5,966 bases of DNA from TMED14 sp041179465 (GTDB lineage Bacteria > Bacteroidota > Bacteroidia > Flavobacteriales > Schleiferiaceae), in NCBI GenBank assembly GCA_041179465.1, contig JBEGTJ010000086.1:1-5966 (forward strand), given 5' to 3'. Positions 1-5,960 of the stretch are shown one piece after another (position 1 is the first letter of the stretch; each line of letters opens with the position of its first letter). A model generated the notes under the pieces. The model searched no databases and had not been told where the DNA came from. It was given only the letters and a program-made list of their open reading frames with translations. The translations under genes were made by a program, and so were the position numbers.

Positions 1-870
1 TGGCTGTACCCCAACGCCGAGCAGTTCCAATCGGCCGTTTTTGCGCACTACAGCGCGGAACAAGGCCGCAGTACTCGGTCGGTTGGGCTTCGCGGGGAGG
101 TCGGCGCCTTCGCGGGCTATGCGGCGCTGCTGCGCTACGCCTACGCCGTGAGCAAGCCATTGAGCCTTCAGGCTCGCCTGTCCTACGGCACGCGCGGACC
201 CCAACTCGAAGAGCGCTTTGCCTATGGGTCCCACCTCGGAGCGGGTCGTTTTGAAGTGGGCGACGCCAACCTGCGCACCGAGCGGCTCTGGAACGCCGAC
301 CTCGGCCTCAACTACGAGCGCCCGCAGTTGGACGCCCAGATTACTGCTTTTTACCAGGCCTACCGAGACTTCATTTACCTCAATCCCAACGACAGCAGCG
401 GCTCGTGGCGCTTTTACTACGTTCAAGGAGACGCCCGCGTGTACGGCGCGGAGGCTCGGGCCCACTGGCACCCCGCGGAGCGATTCCATGTCCACGCGCA
501 GGCCGCACTGAGCATTGGCGAGGACGCGGCGGGAACCCCGCTTCCCTTCATGGCTCCGGGTCGATGGGGGGCGCACCTGGCCTACGACGTGCTGCCCGAC
601 CAAGGCCTGCACGCCGAACTGCACTACGACCACTACCTCGCGCAAAACCGGCTCTCTTCGACCGAAGCGCTCTTTTTGGACGGACCCACTCCGGCCTACG
701 GGCTGTGGTCCGCCAGCCTCACGGGGGTGCTGTCGAAGCGCGCTTCATGGAGCGTCGAGCTGCTGAACGCGGGGAACGCCGCCTATGCCCACCACCTTTC
801 GATCGCCCGCGCCTTCGGGGTGCTCGAGGCCGGCCGCCAGCTGCGCGCCAGCCTGCGGTTTGCATGGTAA
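1..870 (+). CDS. TonB-dependent outer-membrane receptor, C-terminal part of the beta-barrel (5' end outside window)
   Basis: The frame is open from base 1 to the TAA at 868-870, giving 289 residues of a protein that begins upstream. A GTG at 148 is in frame but is internal, because barrel-like sequence precedes it. Family signs, numbered within the fragment: a strand-turn around TRGPQLEERF (64-73), NLRTE (90-94) followed by alternating hydrophobic and aromatic strands, DFIYLNPN, a YVQGDARVYGAE segment, PLPFMAPGRW (180-189), and the late-barrel signature ELLNAGNAAYAHHLS (253-267). It ends in RASLRFAW, an outer-membrane beta-signal with a terminal aromatic residue (Trp rather than the usual Phe). 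Such receptors sit in the outer membrane and import metal chelates, cobalamin or other large ligands using TonB-ExbBD energy. The plug domain and TonB box are not in view, so the substrate cannot be assigned. The last codons overlap the -33 element of the next promoter. Confidence 0.88.
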   Translation, partial: WLYPNAEQFQSAVFAHYSAEQGRSTRSVGLRGEVGAFAGYAALLRYAYAVSKPLSLQARLSYGTRGPQLEERFAYGSHLGAGRFEVGDANLRTERLWNADLGLNYERPQLDAQITAFYQAYRDFIYLNPNDSSGSWRFYYVQGDARVYGAEARAHWHPAERFHVHAQAALSIGEDAAGTPLPFMAPGRWGAHLAYDVLPDQGLHAELHYDHYLAQNRLSSTEALFLDGPTPAYGLWSASLTGVLSKRASWSVELLNAGNAAYAHHLSIARAFGVLEAGRQLRASLRFAW

Positions 871-889
871 AAAATCCGTTGTATCTTTG
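859..889 (+). promoter_or_regulatory. Bacteroidota-type promoter for rimP-nusA-infB
   Basis: TTTG at 859-862 is followed after 19 bp by TATCTTTG at 882-889. This matches the known Bacteroidota housekeeping consensus (TTTG near -33, TAnnTTTG near -7) in both boxes and in spacing. Transcription would start a few bases downstream, at roughly 893-898, giving a leader of about 75-80 nt before the rimP ATG at 972. The -33 box lies within the codons of the receptor's final Phe-Ala, and the -7 box is just past its stop codon. The start site is inferred, not observed. Confidence 0.8.
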
Positions 890-893
890 CAGC

Positions 894-961
894 GCTTTCT
901 GAATCCAAACTCGAGGGGACCCACAAAGTCCCCTCGACTGTTTTTAAAGCTTTTTGAATCC
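894..961 (+). repeat. 13-nt imperfect direct repeat flanking the leader hairpin
   Basis: GCTTTCTGAATCC (894-906) recurs as GCTTTTTGAATCC (949-961), identical at 12 of 13 positions. The two copies bracket the inverted repeat at 911-937. The first copy begins at about the predicted transcription start, and the second ends 10 bases before the rimP ATG. AAAGC at 946-950 could also pair with GCTTT at 894-898, which would close the hairpin from outside. Function unknown; a small duplication or chance are the alternatives. Confidence 0.6.
911..945 (+). terminator. Terminator-like hairpin in the rimP operon leader (attenuator or upstream-gene terminator)
   Basis: TCGAGGGGAC (911-920) and GTCCCCTCGA (928-937) form a perfect 10-bp stem around a 7-nt loop (CCACAAA). 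CTG and then five T follow (941-945), with a second T-run at 951-955. This is the form of an intrinsic terminator. It lies 41 bp past the stop of the receptor gene, which it could terminate, but also downstream of the consensus promoter at 859-889, so transcripts started there must pass through it before reaching rimP. That position suggests attenuation of the rimP-nusA-infB operon; the regulatory role is inference. Confidence 0.7.
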
Positions 962-971
962 GCGCGAAACG

Positions 972-1436
972 ATGAACCAAACCGAACTGCAGCAGCTGGT
1001 AGCCGCCACCCTCGAACCGATGGGTGGCTTTGCCGTGGAAGTAAGTCTGAGCGCGGCGAACGACATCAAAGTGCACGCGGACTTGAATGAGGGCCACATT
1101 ACGCTGGCGCAGATCAAGACCATCAGCCGCGCGATTGAGTCGGCCCTGGGCGAAGATTCGGAGAACTACGCCATTGAGGTGTCGTCTCCGGGCATGTTCA
1201 GTCCGTTTAAAGTCGACGCACAGTACCGCAAAAACCTGGGCCGCGAGGTCGTGGTCAAGCACGCCGACGGCCTCAAGAGCCGGGGCAAGCTGGCGGCCTA
1301 CGACGGCGCGAACCTCACTTTGGAACGCACAGAGCGCGTCCCCAAGACCGTGGGCAAAGGCAAAATGGACCTGACGACCCAAACCCAAATCCCGCTGGCG
1401 GACATTGCCAGCATCACCCTCGATTTTAAATTCTAA
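972..1436 (+). CDS. rimP: Ribosome maturation factor RimP
   Basis: RimP is a cytoplasmic protein that binds the free 30S subunit and is needed for its late maturation. The product has 154 residues, close to the family's usual 150-155. The N-terminal domain (about 4-80) starts with the typical ELQQLV...LEPMGGFAVEV pattern and ends in EVSSPGMFSPFK (69-80), the most conserved RimP segment. The C-terminal SH3-like domain (about 84-152) follows with YRKNLGREVVV (85-95) and a final strand ending in LDFKF. The ATG at 972 is preferred over an in-frame TTG at 954: it gives family length, follows A-rich sequence (GAAACG), and leaves the leader clear. No Shine-Dalgarno is seen, as is usual in this phylum. 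It is first in the operon, 21 nt ahead of nusA, the conserved rimP-nusA-infB order. Confidence 0.95.
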   Translation: MNQTELQQLVAATLEPMGGFAVEVSLSAANDIKVHADLNEGHITLAQIKTISRAIESALGEDSENYAIEVSSPGMFSPFKVDAQYRKNLGREVVVKHADGLKSRGKLAAYDGANLTLERTERVPKTVGKGKMDLTTQTQIPLADIASITLDFKF

Positions 1437-1457
1437 GTTTCTCACCTTCAAGTAGCT

Positions 1458-2702
1458 ATGGAAAACCTAGCCATTATCGAATCCTTCGGCGAGTTCAAAG
1501 ACGAAAAGAGCATTGACCGCGTAACCCTCATGTCGTTCATCGAGGAGGCGTTCCGCGTCCAGATCCGCAAGAAGTACGGCACCGACGAGAACTTCGACGT
1601 GATCGTCAATCCCGACAAGGGCGACCTCGAAATCTGGCGCAACCGCACCATCGTCGAAGACGGCGCCGTTGAAGACGACAACCTCGAAATCGCGCTTTCA
1701 GAGGCCCTGAAGATCGAGCCCGACTTTGAGGTGGGCGAAGAAGTGTCTGAAGAAATGAAGATCATTGACTTGGGCCGCCGCTTCATTCTGGCCTTCCGCC
1801 AGACCCTGGTGCAAAAGGTTCAGGAGCACGACTCGGGCGAGCTGTACAAGCGCTACAAGTCGATGGAAGGTGAAATCATCAGCGGCGAGGTGCACCACGT
1901 GCGCCACCGCGAGCTGATCATTTACGACGACCAGCAAAACGAGCTCATTCTGCGCCGCGAGGACATGATTCCCGAGAAGGATTTTTACCGCAAGGGCGAC
2001 ACGGTCCGCGCGGTGGTCAAGTTGGTGGAAGTGCGCGGAGCCAAGCCGTTCATCTTGCTCAGCCGCACCTCAGAGGCCTTCATGGCCAAGCTGTTTGAGG
2101 CCGAGATCCCCGAAGTGTTCGACGGCATCATCACCGTGAAGAAGGTCGTGCGAATTCCGGGCGAAAAAGCCAAGGTGGCCGTGGAGTCCTACGACGACCG
2201 CATCGATCCCGTGGGCGCCTGCGTGGGCATGAAGGGTTCGCGCATCCACAGCATCGTTCGCGAGCTCCGCGGCGAGAACATCGACGTGATTAACTACACG
2301 ACGAACCTGCAGCTGATGATTCAGCGCGCGCTGTCTCCGGCCAAGATCACCAACATGGTGCTCGACGAGGAGCGCCGCCACGCCGACGTGTACTTGCCCG
2401 CCGACCAGGTGTCGCTGGCGATTGGCCGCGGCGGAACCAACATTCGCCTGGCGAGCAAGCTGAACGACTACGAGATCGACGTGTACCGCGAAGACGTGGT
2501 TCAAGAAGAAGACGTAGAGCTCCTCGAGTTCAGCGACGAGATTGAGGCTTGGGTTATCGACCAGCTGCGCAACGGAGGCTACGATACGGCGAAGTCCGTA
2601 CTCCGCGCCGACGTCGAAGACGTGGCCCGCCGCGCCGACCTCGAAGTCGAAACCGTTCAAGAAGTTCGCGACATCCTCAAAAAAGAGTTTGACGTCGAGT
2701 AA
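1458..2702 (+). CDS. nusA: Transcription termination/antitermination factor NusA
   Basis: NusA binds RNA polymerase and nascent RNA, promotes pausing and intrinsic termination, and takes part in antitermination of rRNA operons. The 414 residues show, in order: an N-terminal polymerase-binding domain (1 to about 130), an S1 domain (about 135-203, starting at GEIISGEVHHV and ending in ILLSRT), and KH1 with the conserved EIPEV.DGIITVKKVVRIPGEKAKV run, then IDPVGACVGMKGSRI (249-263, GMKG loop). KH2 carries AIGRGGTNIRLASKL (321-335, GRGG loop). A C-terminal helical part (about 352-412) is rich in acidic residues and resembles a helix-hairpin-helix segment. The two acidic repeats of the E. coli protein are absent, as is normal for Bacteroidota. 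KH2 has GTNIRLAS where many homologues have GQNVRLAS, a mild variation. No Shine-Dalgarno precedes the ATG. Probably co-transcribed with rimP (21-nt gap) and infB (58-nt gap). Confidence 0.97.
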   Translation: MENLAIIESFGEFKDEKSIDRVTLMSFIEEAFRVQIRKKYGTDENFDVIVNPDKGDLEIWRNRTIVEDGAVEDDNLEIALSEALKIEPDFEVGEEVSEEMKIIDLGRRFILAFRQTLVQKVQEHDSGELYKRYKSMEGEIISGEVHHVRHRELIIYDDQQNELILRREDMIPEKDFYRKGDTVRAVVKLVEVRGAKPFILLSRTSEAFMAKLFEAEIPEVFDGIITVKKVVRIPGEKAKVAVESYDDRIDPVGACVGMKGSRIHSIVRELRGENIDVINYTTNLQLMIQRALSPAKITNMVLDEERRHADVYLPADQVSLAIGRGGTNIRLASKLNDYEIDVYREDVVQEEDVELLEFSDEIEAWVIDQLRNGGYDTAKSVLRADVEDVARRADLEVETVQEVRDILKKEFDVE

Positions 2703-2760
2703 GCCCGGATTCGTTCCCTATATCTACCCTATTACCTAACTAGTTCCGACCTTTGCGCCT

Positions 2761-5538
2761 ATGAGCACCATCCGCATCAGTAAAGTACTTAGCGAGCTGA
2801 ACATCGGCTTGGATACCGCCGTCGACTTCTTGGCCAATAAGGGCCAGGAGGTGGAACGCAACCGAAATGCCAAGATCGATCAAGCGCAGTACGACCTCCT
2901 GACGCAGCAGTTCGCCACCGACAAGTCTTCAAAGGACAAGGCGGAGACGCTCATTCAACAGAAGCGCGAAGAGAAAGAGGCTATTCAGGCCGAGCGCGAG
3001 CAGAAGAAGCCTGAGGTTATCCGCGCCACGGCGACGTTGAGCGGACCCAAGGTGGCCGGCAAGATTGACCTCGCTCCGAAGAAGGCCGAGGCCGCGGCTC
3101 CCGCCGCCGAAGCGCCCAAGGCAGCCGCACCGGCAGCGCCCGCGCCCAAGCCGGCCGCGTCAAAACCGGCGGCAGCGGCTCCGGCCGAGGCGCCCGAAGC
3201 GCCCAAGGCAGCCGAACCTGCGCCCCAAGCAGCAGTTCCTGCGGCCACGGAGGCGGCTCCTGCGGCTCCTGCGGCTCCCGCAGCCCCTGAGGCACCCGCC
3301 GACGACAAGGCGAGCGAGACGACCCACCACGAGACCCAGTACCAGAAGCTGGACGGACCCAAAATGACGGGCCAGGTAATTGACCTTTCGCAGTTCGCCA
3401 AGAAGCCTTCGGCGGCAGGCCAGCGCAAGCGCATCAAGACCGAGGGCCTTCAAAAGCCCGCTTCGGGCGGCGGCCGCACCACTACGGGAGCGGCGAGCGT
3501 CGGCGGACCCGGTCAAGGGGGCTACCAGCGCGGACCCGGCGGTCAAGGCGGCCAGCGCGGACCCGGCGGCCAGCGTGGCCCGGGCGGCCAGCGCGGTCCT
3601 GGAGGACCCGGTCAAGGGGGCGGCGCTCCGCGCGAAGTCAGCCAAGAAGACATTCAGCGCAAAATCAAAGAGACCCTCGAGAAGCTCGGAGGAGGCCGCA
3701 AGTCGAAGGGTTCGAAGATTCGCCGCGACAAGCGCGCCGAGCGCGCTGAGGCCCGTGAAATGGCCGAACTCGAGCGCCAGGAGGGCGAAAAAGTCCTCAA
3801 GCTCACCGAGTTCGTAACCCTTCAGGAGGTCGCCAACATGATGAAGGTGACGCCGACCGAGGTGATTTCTACCTGCATGTCGCTCGGAATCATGGCCTCG
3901 CTCAACCAGCGCCTCGACAAAGAAACCCTGACGATTGTGGCCGACGAGTTCGGGTACGACGTGAGCTTCGTCGACGAAGAAGTGCAAGAAGCTTTTGCCG
4001 AAGAGCAAGAAGACGACGCCAACCTGGCGTCGCGTCCGCCCATTGTTACGGTGATGGGCCACGTCGACCACGGCAAGACGTCGCTGCTCGACTACATCCG
4101 CAAGGCCAACGTCATTGCGGGAGAAGCGGGCGGAATCACGCAGCACATCGGCGCATACAGCGTTCAGTTGGCTGACGGACAGCATATTACCTTCCTCGAC
4201 ACGCCGGGCCACGAGGCCTTTACCGCCATGCGGGCCCGCGGTGCTCAGGTGACCGACATCGCGATCATCGTGGTTTCGGCCGACGACTCGGTGATGCCGC
4301 AAACCAAGGAAGCAATCAGCCACGCCCAAGCGGCCGGGGTTCCGATTGTGTTCGCCATCAACAAAATTGACCGTCCCGACGCCAACCCCGAGCGCATCAA
4401 AGAGCAGCTCGCAGGCATGAACCTTCTCGTGGAGGATTGGGGCGGAAAAATCCAGTCGCAAGACATTTCGGCCAAGCAGGGCCTCAACGTCGACAAGCTC
4501 CTCGAAAAGGTGCTTCTGGAGGCCGAGCTCCTCGACCTCAAGGCCAACGCCAACCGCCTCGCCAAGGGCACGGTCATCGAAGCCACGCTCGACAAAGGAC
4601 GCGGCTACGTCACGACGCTTTTGGTGCAGAACGGCTCCCTGCGCGTTGGCGACTACCTCTTGGTGGGCCAGTACAGCGGAAAAGTGCGCGCCATGATGGA
4701 CGAGCGCGGCCACAAGATCGACGTCGCGGGGCCTTCGGTTCCGGTATCGATTCTCGGCCTCGACGGCGCACCGACCGCCGGCGACAACTTTGCCGTGTTT
4801 GAAGACGAGCGCGAAGCCAAGCAGATTGCCCAGCGCCGCCAGCAGCTCGCCCGCGAGCAAAGCGTGCGTTCGCAAAAGAACCTCACCCTCGAGGAGATTG
4901 GCCGCCGCCTTGCGGTGGGCGACTTCAAGGAGCTCAACATCGTCCTCAAGGGCGACGTGGACGGCTCCATCGAAGCGCTGGCCGATTCGCTGCAGCGCCT
5001 GAGCACCGAAGAAATTCAGGTGAACATCATCCACAAAGCGGTGGGCGGAATTACCGATTCCGACGTGCTGCTTGCCTCAGCCTCGGGCGCCATCATCGTG
5101 GGCTTCCAGGTGCGTCCGGCGGCGACTGCCCGCAAGCTCGCCGAGAAAGAAGACATCGAGATTCGCCTGTACAGCATCATCTACGACGCGATCAACGACA
5201 TCAAAGACGCCATGTCTGGCCTTCTGTCGCCTGACGTCAAAGAAGAAATTACCTGTACGATTGAGGTTCGCGAAACCTTCAAAATCAGTAAAGTGGGCAC
5301 CATTGCCGGCTGTATGGTTATGGACGGAATCATCACCCGCAACACCCGCGTGCGCGTCATTCGCGACGGCGTGGTGCAGTACACGGGTGAGCTGGGCTCG
5401 CTCAAGCGCTTCAAAGACGACGTGCGCGAAGTCAAGAAGGGCCTCGACTGCGGTCTGAACATCAACAACTACAACGACATCAAGGTCGGCGACGTGATCG
5501 AAGGCTTCAAGGAGGTCGAAGTTCAGCGCGAACTGTAG
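2761..5538 (+). CDS. infB: Translation initiation factor IF-2
   Basis: IF-2 is the GTPase that brings formyl-Met-tRNA to the 30S subunit and promotes 50S joining. The product is 925 residues, within the range for this phylum. Domains: a first IF2-N fold (1-50, IRISKVLSELNIGLDTAVDFL); a charged helix (about 52-85); an Ala/Pro-rich linker (about 109-180); a Gly-rich linker (about 236-288); a basic helix (about 296-345); a second IF2-N fold (about 346-400). The G domain (about 425-592) has all motifs: G1 GHVDHGKT (433-440), G2 around GGITQHIGAY (457-466), G3 DTPGH (480-484), G4 NKID (534-537), G5 SAK (570-572). Domain II (about 598-690), domain III (about 705-815) and the C-terminal tRNA-binding domain (about 825-920, with GCMVMDG and SLKRFKDDVREVKKGLDCGL) follow. 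The ATG at 2761 starts directly at the conserved IF2-N sequence. The preceding 58 nt lack a Shine-Dalgarno. Last gene of the operon. Confidence 0.98.
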   Translation: MSTIRISKVLSELNIGLDTAVDFLANKGQEVERNRNAKIDQAQYDLLTQQFATDKSSKDKAETLIQQKREEKEAIQAEREQKKPEVIRATATLSGPKVAGKIDLAPKKAEAAAPAAEAPKAAAPAAPAPKPAASKPAAAAPAEAPEAPKAAEPAPQAAVPAATEAAPAAPAAPAAPEAPADDKASETTHHETQYQKLDGPKMTGQVIDLSQFAKKPSAAGQRKRIKTEGLQKPASGGGRTTTGAASVGGPGQGGYQRGPGGQGGQRGPGGQRGPGGQRGPGGPGQGGGAPREVSQEDIQRKIKETLEKLGGGRKSKGSKIRRDKRAERAEAREMAELERQEGEKVLKLTEFVTLQEVANMMKVTPTEVISTCMSLGIMASLNQRLDKETLTIVADEFGYDVSFVDEEVQEAFAEEQEDDANLASRPPIVTVMGHVDHGKTSLLDYIRKANVIAGEAGGITQHIGAYSVQLADGQHITFLDTPGHEAFTAMRARGAQVTDIAIIVVSADDSVMPQTKEAISHAQAAGVPIVFAINKIDRPDANPERIKEQLAGMNLLVEDWGGKIQSQDISAKQGLNVDKLLEKVLLEAELLDLKANANRLAKGTVIEATLDKGRGYVTTLLVQNGSLRVGDYLLVGQYSGKVRAMMDERGHKIDVAGPSVPVSILGLDGAPTAGDNFAVFEDEREAKQIAQRRQQLAREQSVRSQKNLTLEEIGRRLAVGDFKELNIVLKGDVDGSIEALADSLQRLSTEEIQVNIIHKAVGGITDSDVLLASASGAIIVGFQVRPAATARKLAEKEDIEIRLYSIIYDAINDIKDAMSGLLSPDVKEEITCTIEVRETFKISKVGTIAGCMVMDGIITRNTRVRVIRDGVVQYTGELGSLKRFKDDVREVKKGLDCGLNINNYNDIKVGDVIEGFKEVEVQREL
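3085..3300 (+). repeat. Ala/Pro-rich low-complexity linker in infB with internal DNA repeats
   Basis: Codons 109-180 of infB are nearly all Ala, Pro, Glu and Lys. At DNA level an exact 20-nt repeat occurs at 3108-3127 and 3195-3214 (core GAAGCGCCCAAGGCAGCC), encoding EAPKAA twice. GCGGCTCCT-type 9-nt units, each encoding an Ala-Ala-Pro step, run in tandem around 3253-3285. The tract probably forms an extended, flexible spacer between the first IF2-N domain and the rest of the factor. Exact repeats make it liable to length change between strains. Confidence 0.85.
3499..3627 (+). repeat. Gly-rich tandem repeat in infB (QRGPGG units, collagen-like phase)
   Basis: Three tandem 18-bp units (3553-3570, 3571-3588, 3589-3606) each encode QRGPGG, and a fourth copy lies at 3526-3543. 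The unit array is bracketed by two exact copies of GGACCCGGTCAAGGGGGC (3505-3522 and 3604-3621). Residues 258-284 keep Gly at every third position for nine triplets (GPG, GQG, GQR, GPG, GQR and so on). The arginines make the tract RGG/RG-like, so RNA or ribosome contact is possible, but this is inference. Synonymous differences between units show that they are under coding constraint or are not very recent. Confidence 0.88.
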
Positions 5539-5539
5539 G

Positions 5540-5560
5540 TCGCGAATTTTCGCGGATTTT
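5540..5560 (+). terminator. Possible weak terminator after infB
   Basis: CGCGA (5541-5545) can pair with TCGCG (5550-5554) around a 4-nt loop, with a possible closing U-G pair, and is followed by GATTTT. It starts two bases after the infB stop. The stem is short and the T-run only four long, so termination may be inefficient; no better candidate lies before the next gene. Confidence 0.35.
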
Positions 5561-5578
5561 AGGGGTGCGTACTGAACC

Positions 5579-5607
5579 TTCTGCAGCGCGGGAGGTTAGT
5601 ATCTTTG
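5579..5607 (+). promoter_or_regulatory. Bacteroidota-type promoter for the Fe-S carrier gene
   Basis: TATCTTTG at 5600-5607 is a full TAnnTTTG match, identical to the -7 box of the rimP promoter. The -33 region is poor: only TTC at 5579-5581 sits at about the right spacing (18 bp), with no TTTG. Transcription would start at about 5612-5618, leaving a short AT-rich leader ending in CCAAA directly before the ATG at 5631, typical of Bacteroidota start sites without Shine-Dalgarno. It suggests the gene is transcribed separately from infB. Confidence 0.65.
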
Positions 5608-5630
5608 CCCTTATTTAGAATTTTTCCAAA

Positions 5631-5960
5631 ATGCTCAACGTATCCGAATCCGCCGCCCACAAGGCCATGGAGCTCATGCGCGAAGAAGGTCTGAACCCCG
5701 ACTCGGCGTTTTTGCGCGTGGGGGTGAAGAGCGGAGGGTGCTCCGGCCTCAGCTACGACATGAAGTTTGTAGCCGAAGCCCAAGACGGCGACCAGCTGTT
5801 TGAAGACCAGGGCGTGCGCGTGCTGGTGGAGAAAAAGAGTTTGCTTTACCTCATCGGCACCACCCTTGAGTACAGCGGCGGCCTCAACGGCAAGGGGTTT
5901 GCCTTCAGTAACCCCAACGCGACCCGTACCTGCGGGTGCGGCGAAAGCTTCGCGGTATAG
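5631..5960 (+). CDS. A-type iron-sulfur cluster carrier, IscA/SufA/ErpA (HesB) family
   Basis: Members of this family take Fe-S clusters from a scaffold and pass them to target apoproteins in the cytoplasm. The product has 109 residues, the usual family length. The three cluster-binding cysteines are present: Cys37 in GGCSGLSY (35-42), and Cys101 and Cys103 in the C-terminal CGCGESF (101-107). The N-terminal helix (VSESAAHKAMELMREEG) and the central LEYSGGLNGKGFAFSNPNA stretch also fit. The ATG at 5631 follows AAA and gives the typical family start. It lies 92 nt beyond infB with its own promoter-like box. In many Bacteroidota such a gene precedes sufBCDS; that would have to lie past the right edge. 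Sequence alone does not separate the IscA, SufA and ErpA roles, so no symbol is given. Confidence 0.93.
   Translation: MLNVSESAAHKAMELMREEGLNPDSAFLRVGVKSGGCSGLSYDMKFVAEAQDGDQLFEDQGVRVLVEKKSLLYLIGTTLEYSGGLNGKGFAFSNPNATRTCGCGESFAV

Noticed and set aside
148..150. GTG at 148 as the start of the receptor-like gene
   Set aside because: The same frame is open to base 1 and the residues before 148 continue the alternating barrel pattern, so the gene is a 5'-truncated fragment at the window edge rather than a short complete gene.
405..902. A 165-codon plus-strand frame overlapping the receptor gene
   Set aside because: It is out of frame with clear beta-barrel sequence, has Arg/Pro/Ala-rich composition typical of GC-rich off-frames, and crosses the rimP promoter.
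954..971. TTG at 954 as the start of rimP
   Set aside because: It adds six residues not typical of the family and overlaps the leader repeat. ATG at 972 gives the expected 154-residue length.
2070..2660. A 196-codon minus-strand frame opposite nusA, and a 222-codon one at 783-1451 opposite rimP
   Set aside because: Same shadow effect: both mirror conserved coding sequence, show no family resemblance, and the second crosses the promoter, hairpin and two gene ends.
2748..2755. GACCTTTG just before infB, resembling a -7 box
   Set aside because: The first base departs from TAnnTTTG, no TTG lies about 19 bp upstream, and it is only 5 bases from the ATG, which would force a leaderless message. 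Transcription from the rimP promoter explains infB well enough, although a minor promoter cannot be excluded.
3160..5034. A 624-codon open frame on the minus strand opposite infB
   Set aside because: It lies fully antisense to a clear IF-2 gene. High GC and strong codon bias suppress stop codons in the complementary frame. The translation has no recognisable domain and is rich in His, Val, Leu, Ala and Arg, as expected of a shadow frame.
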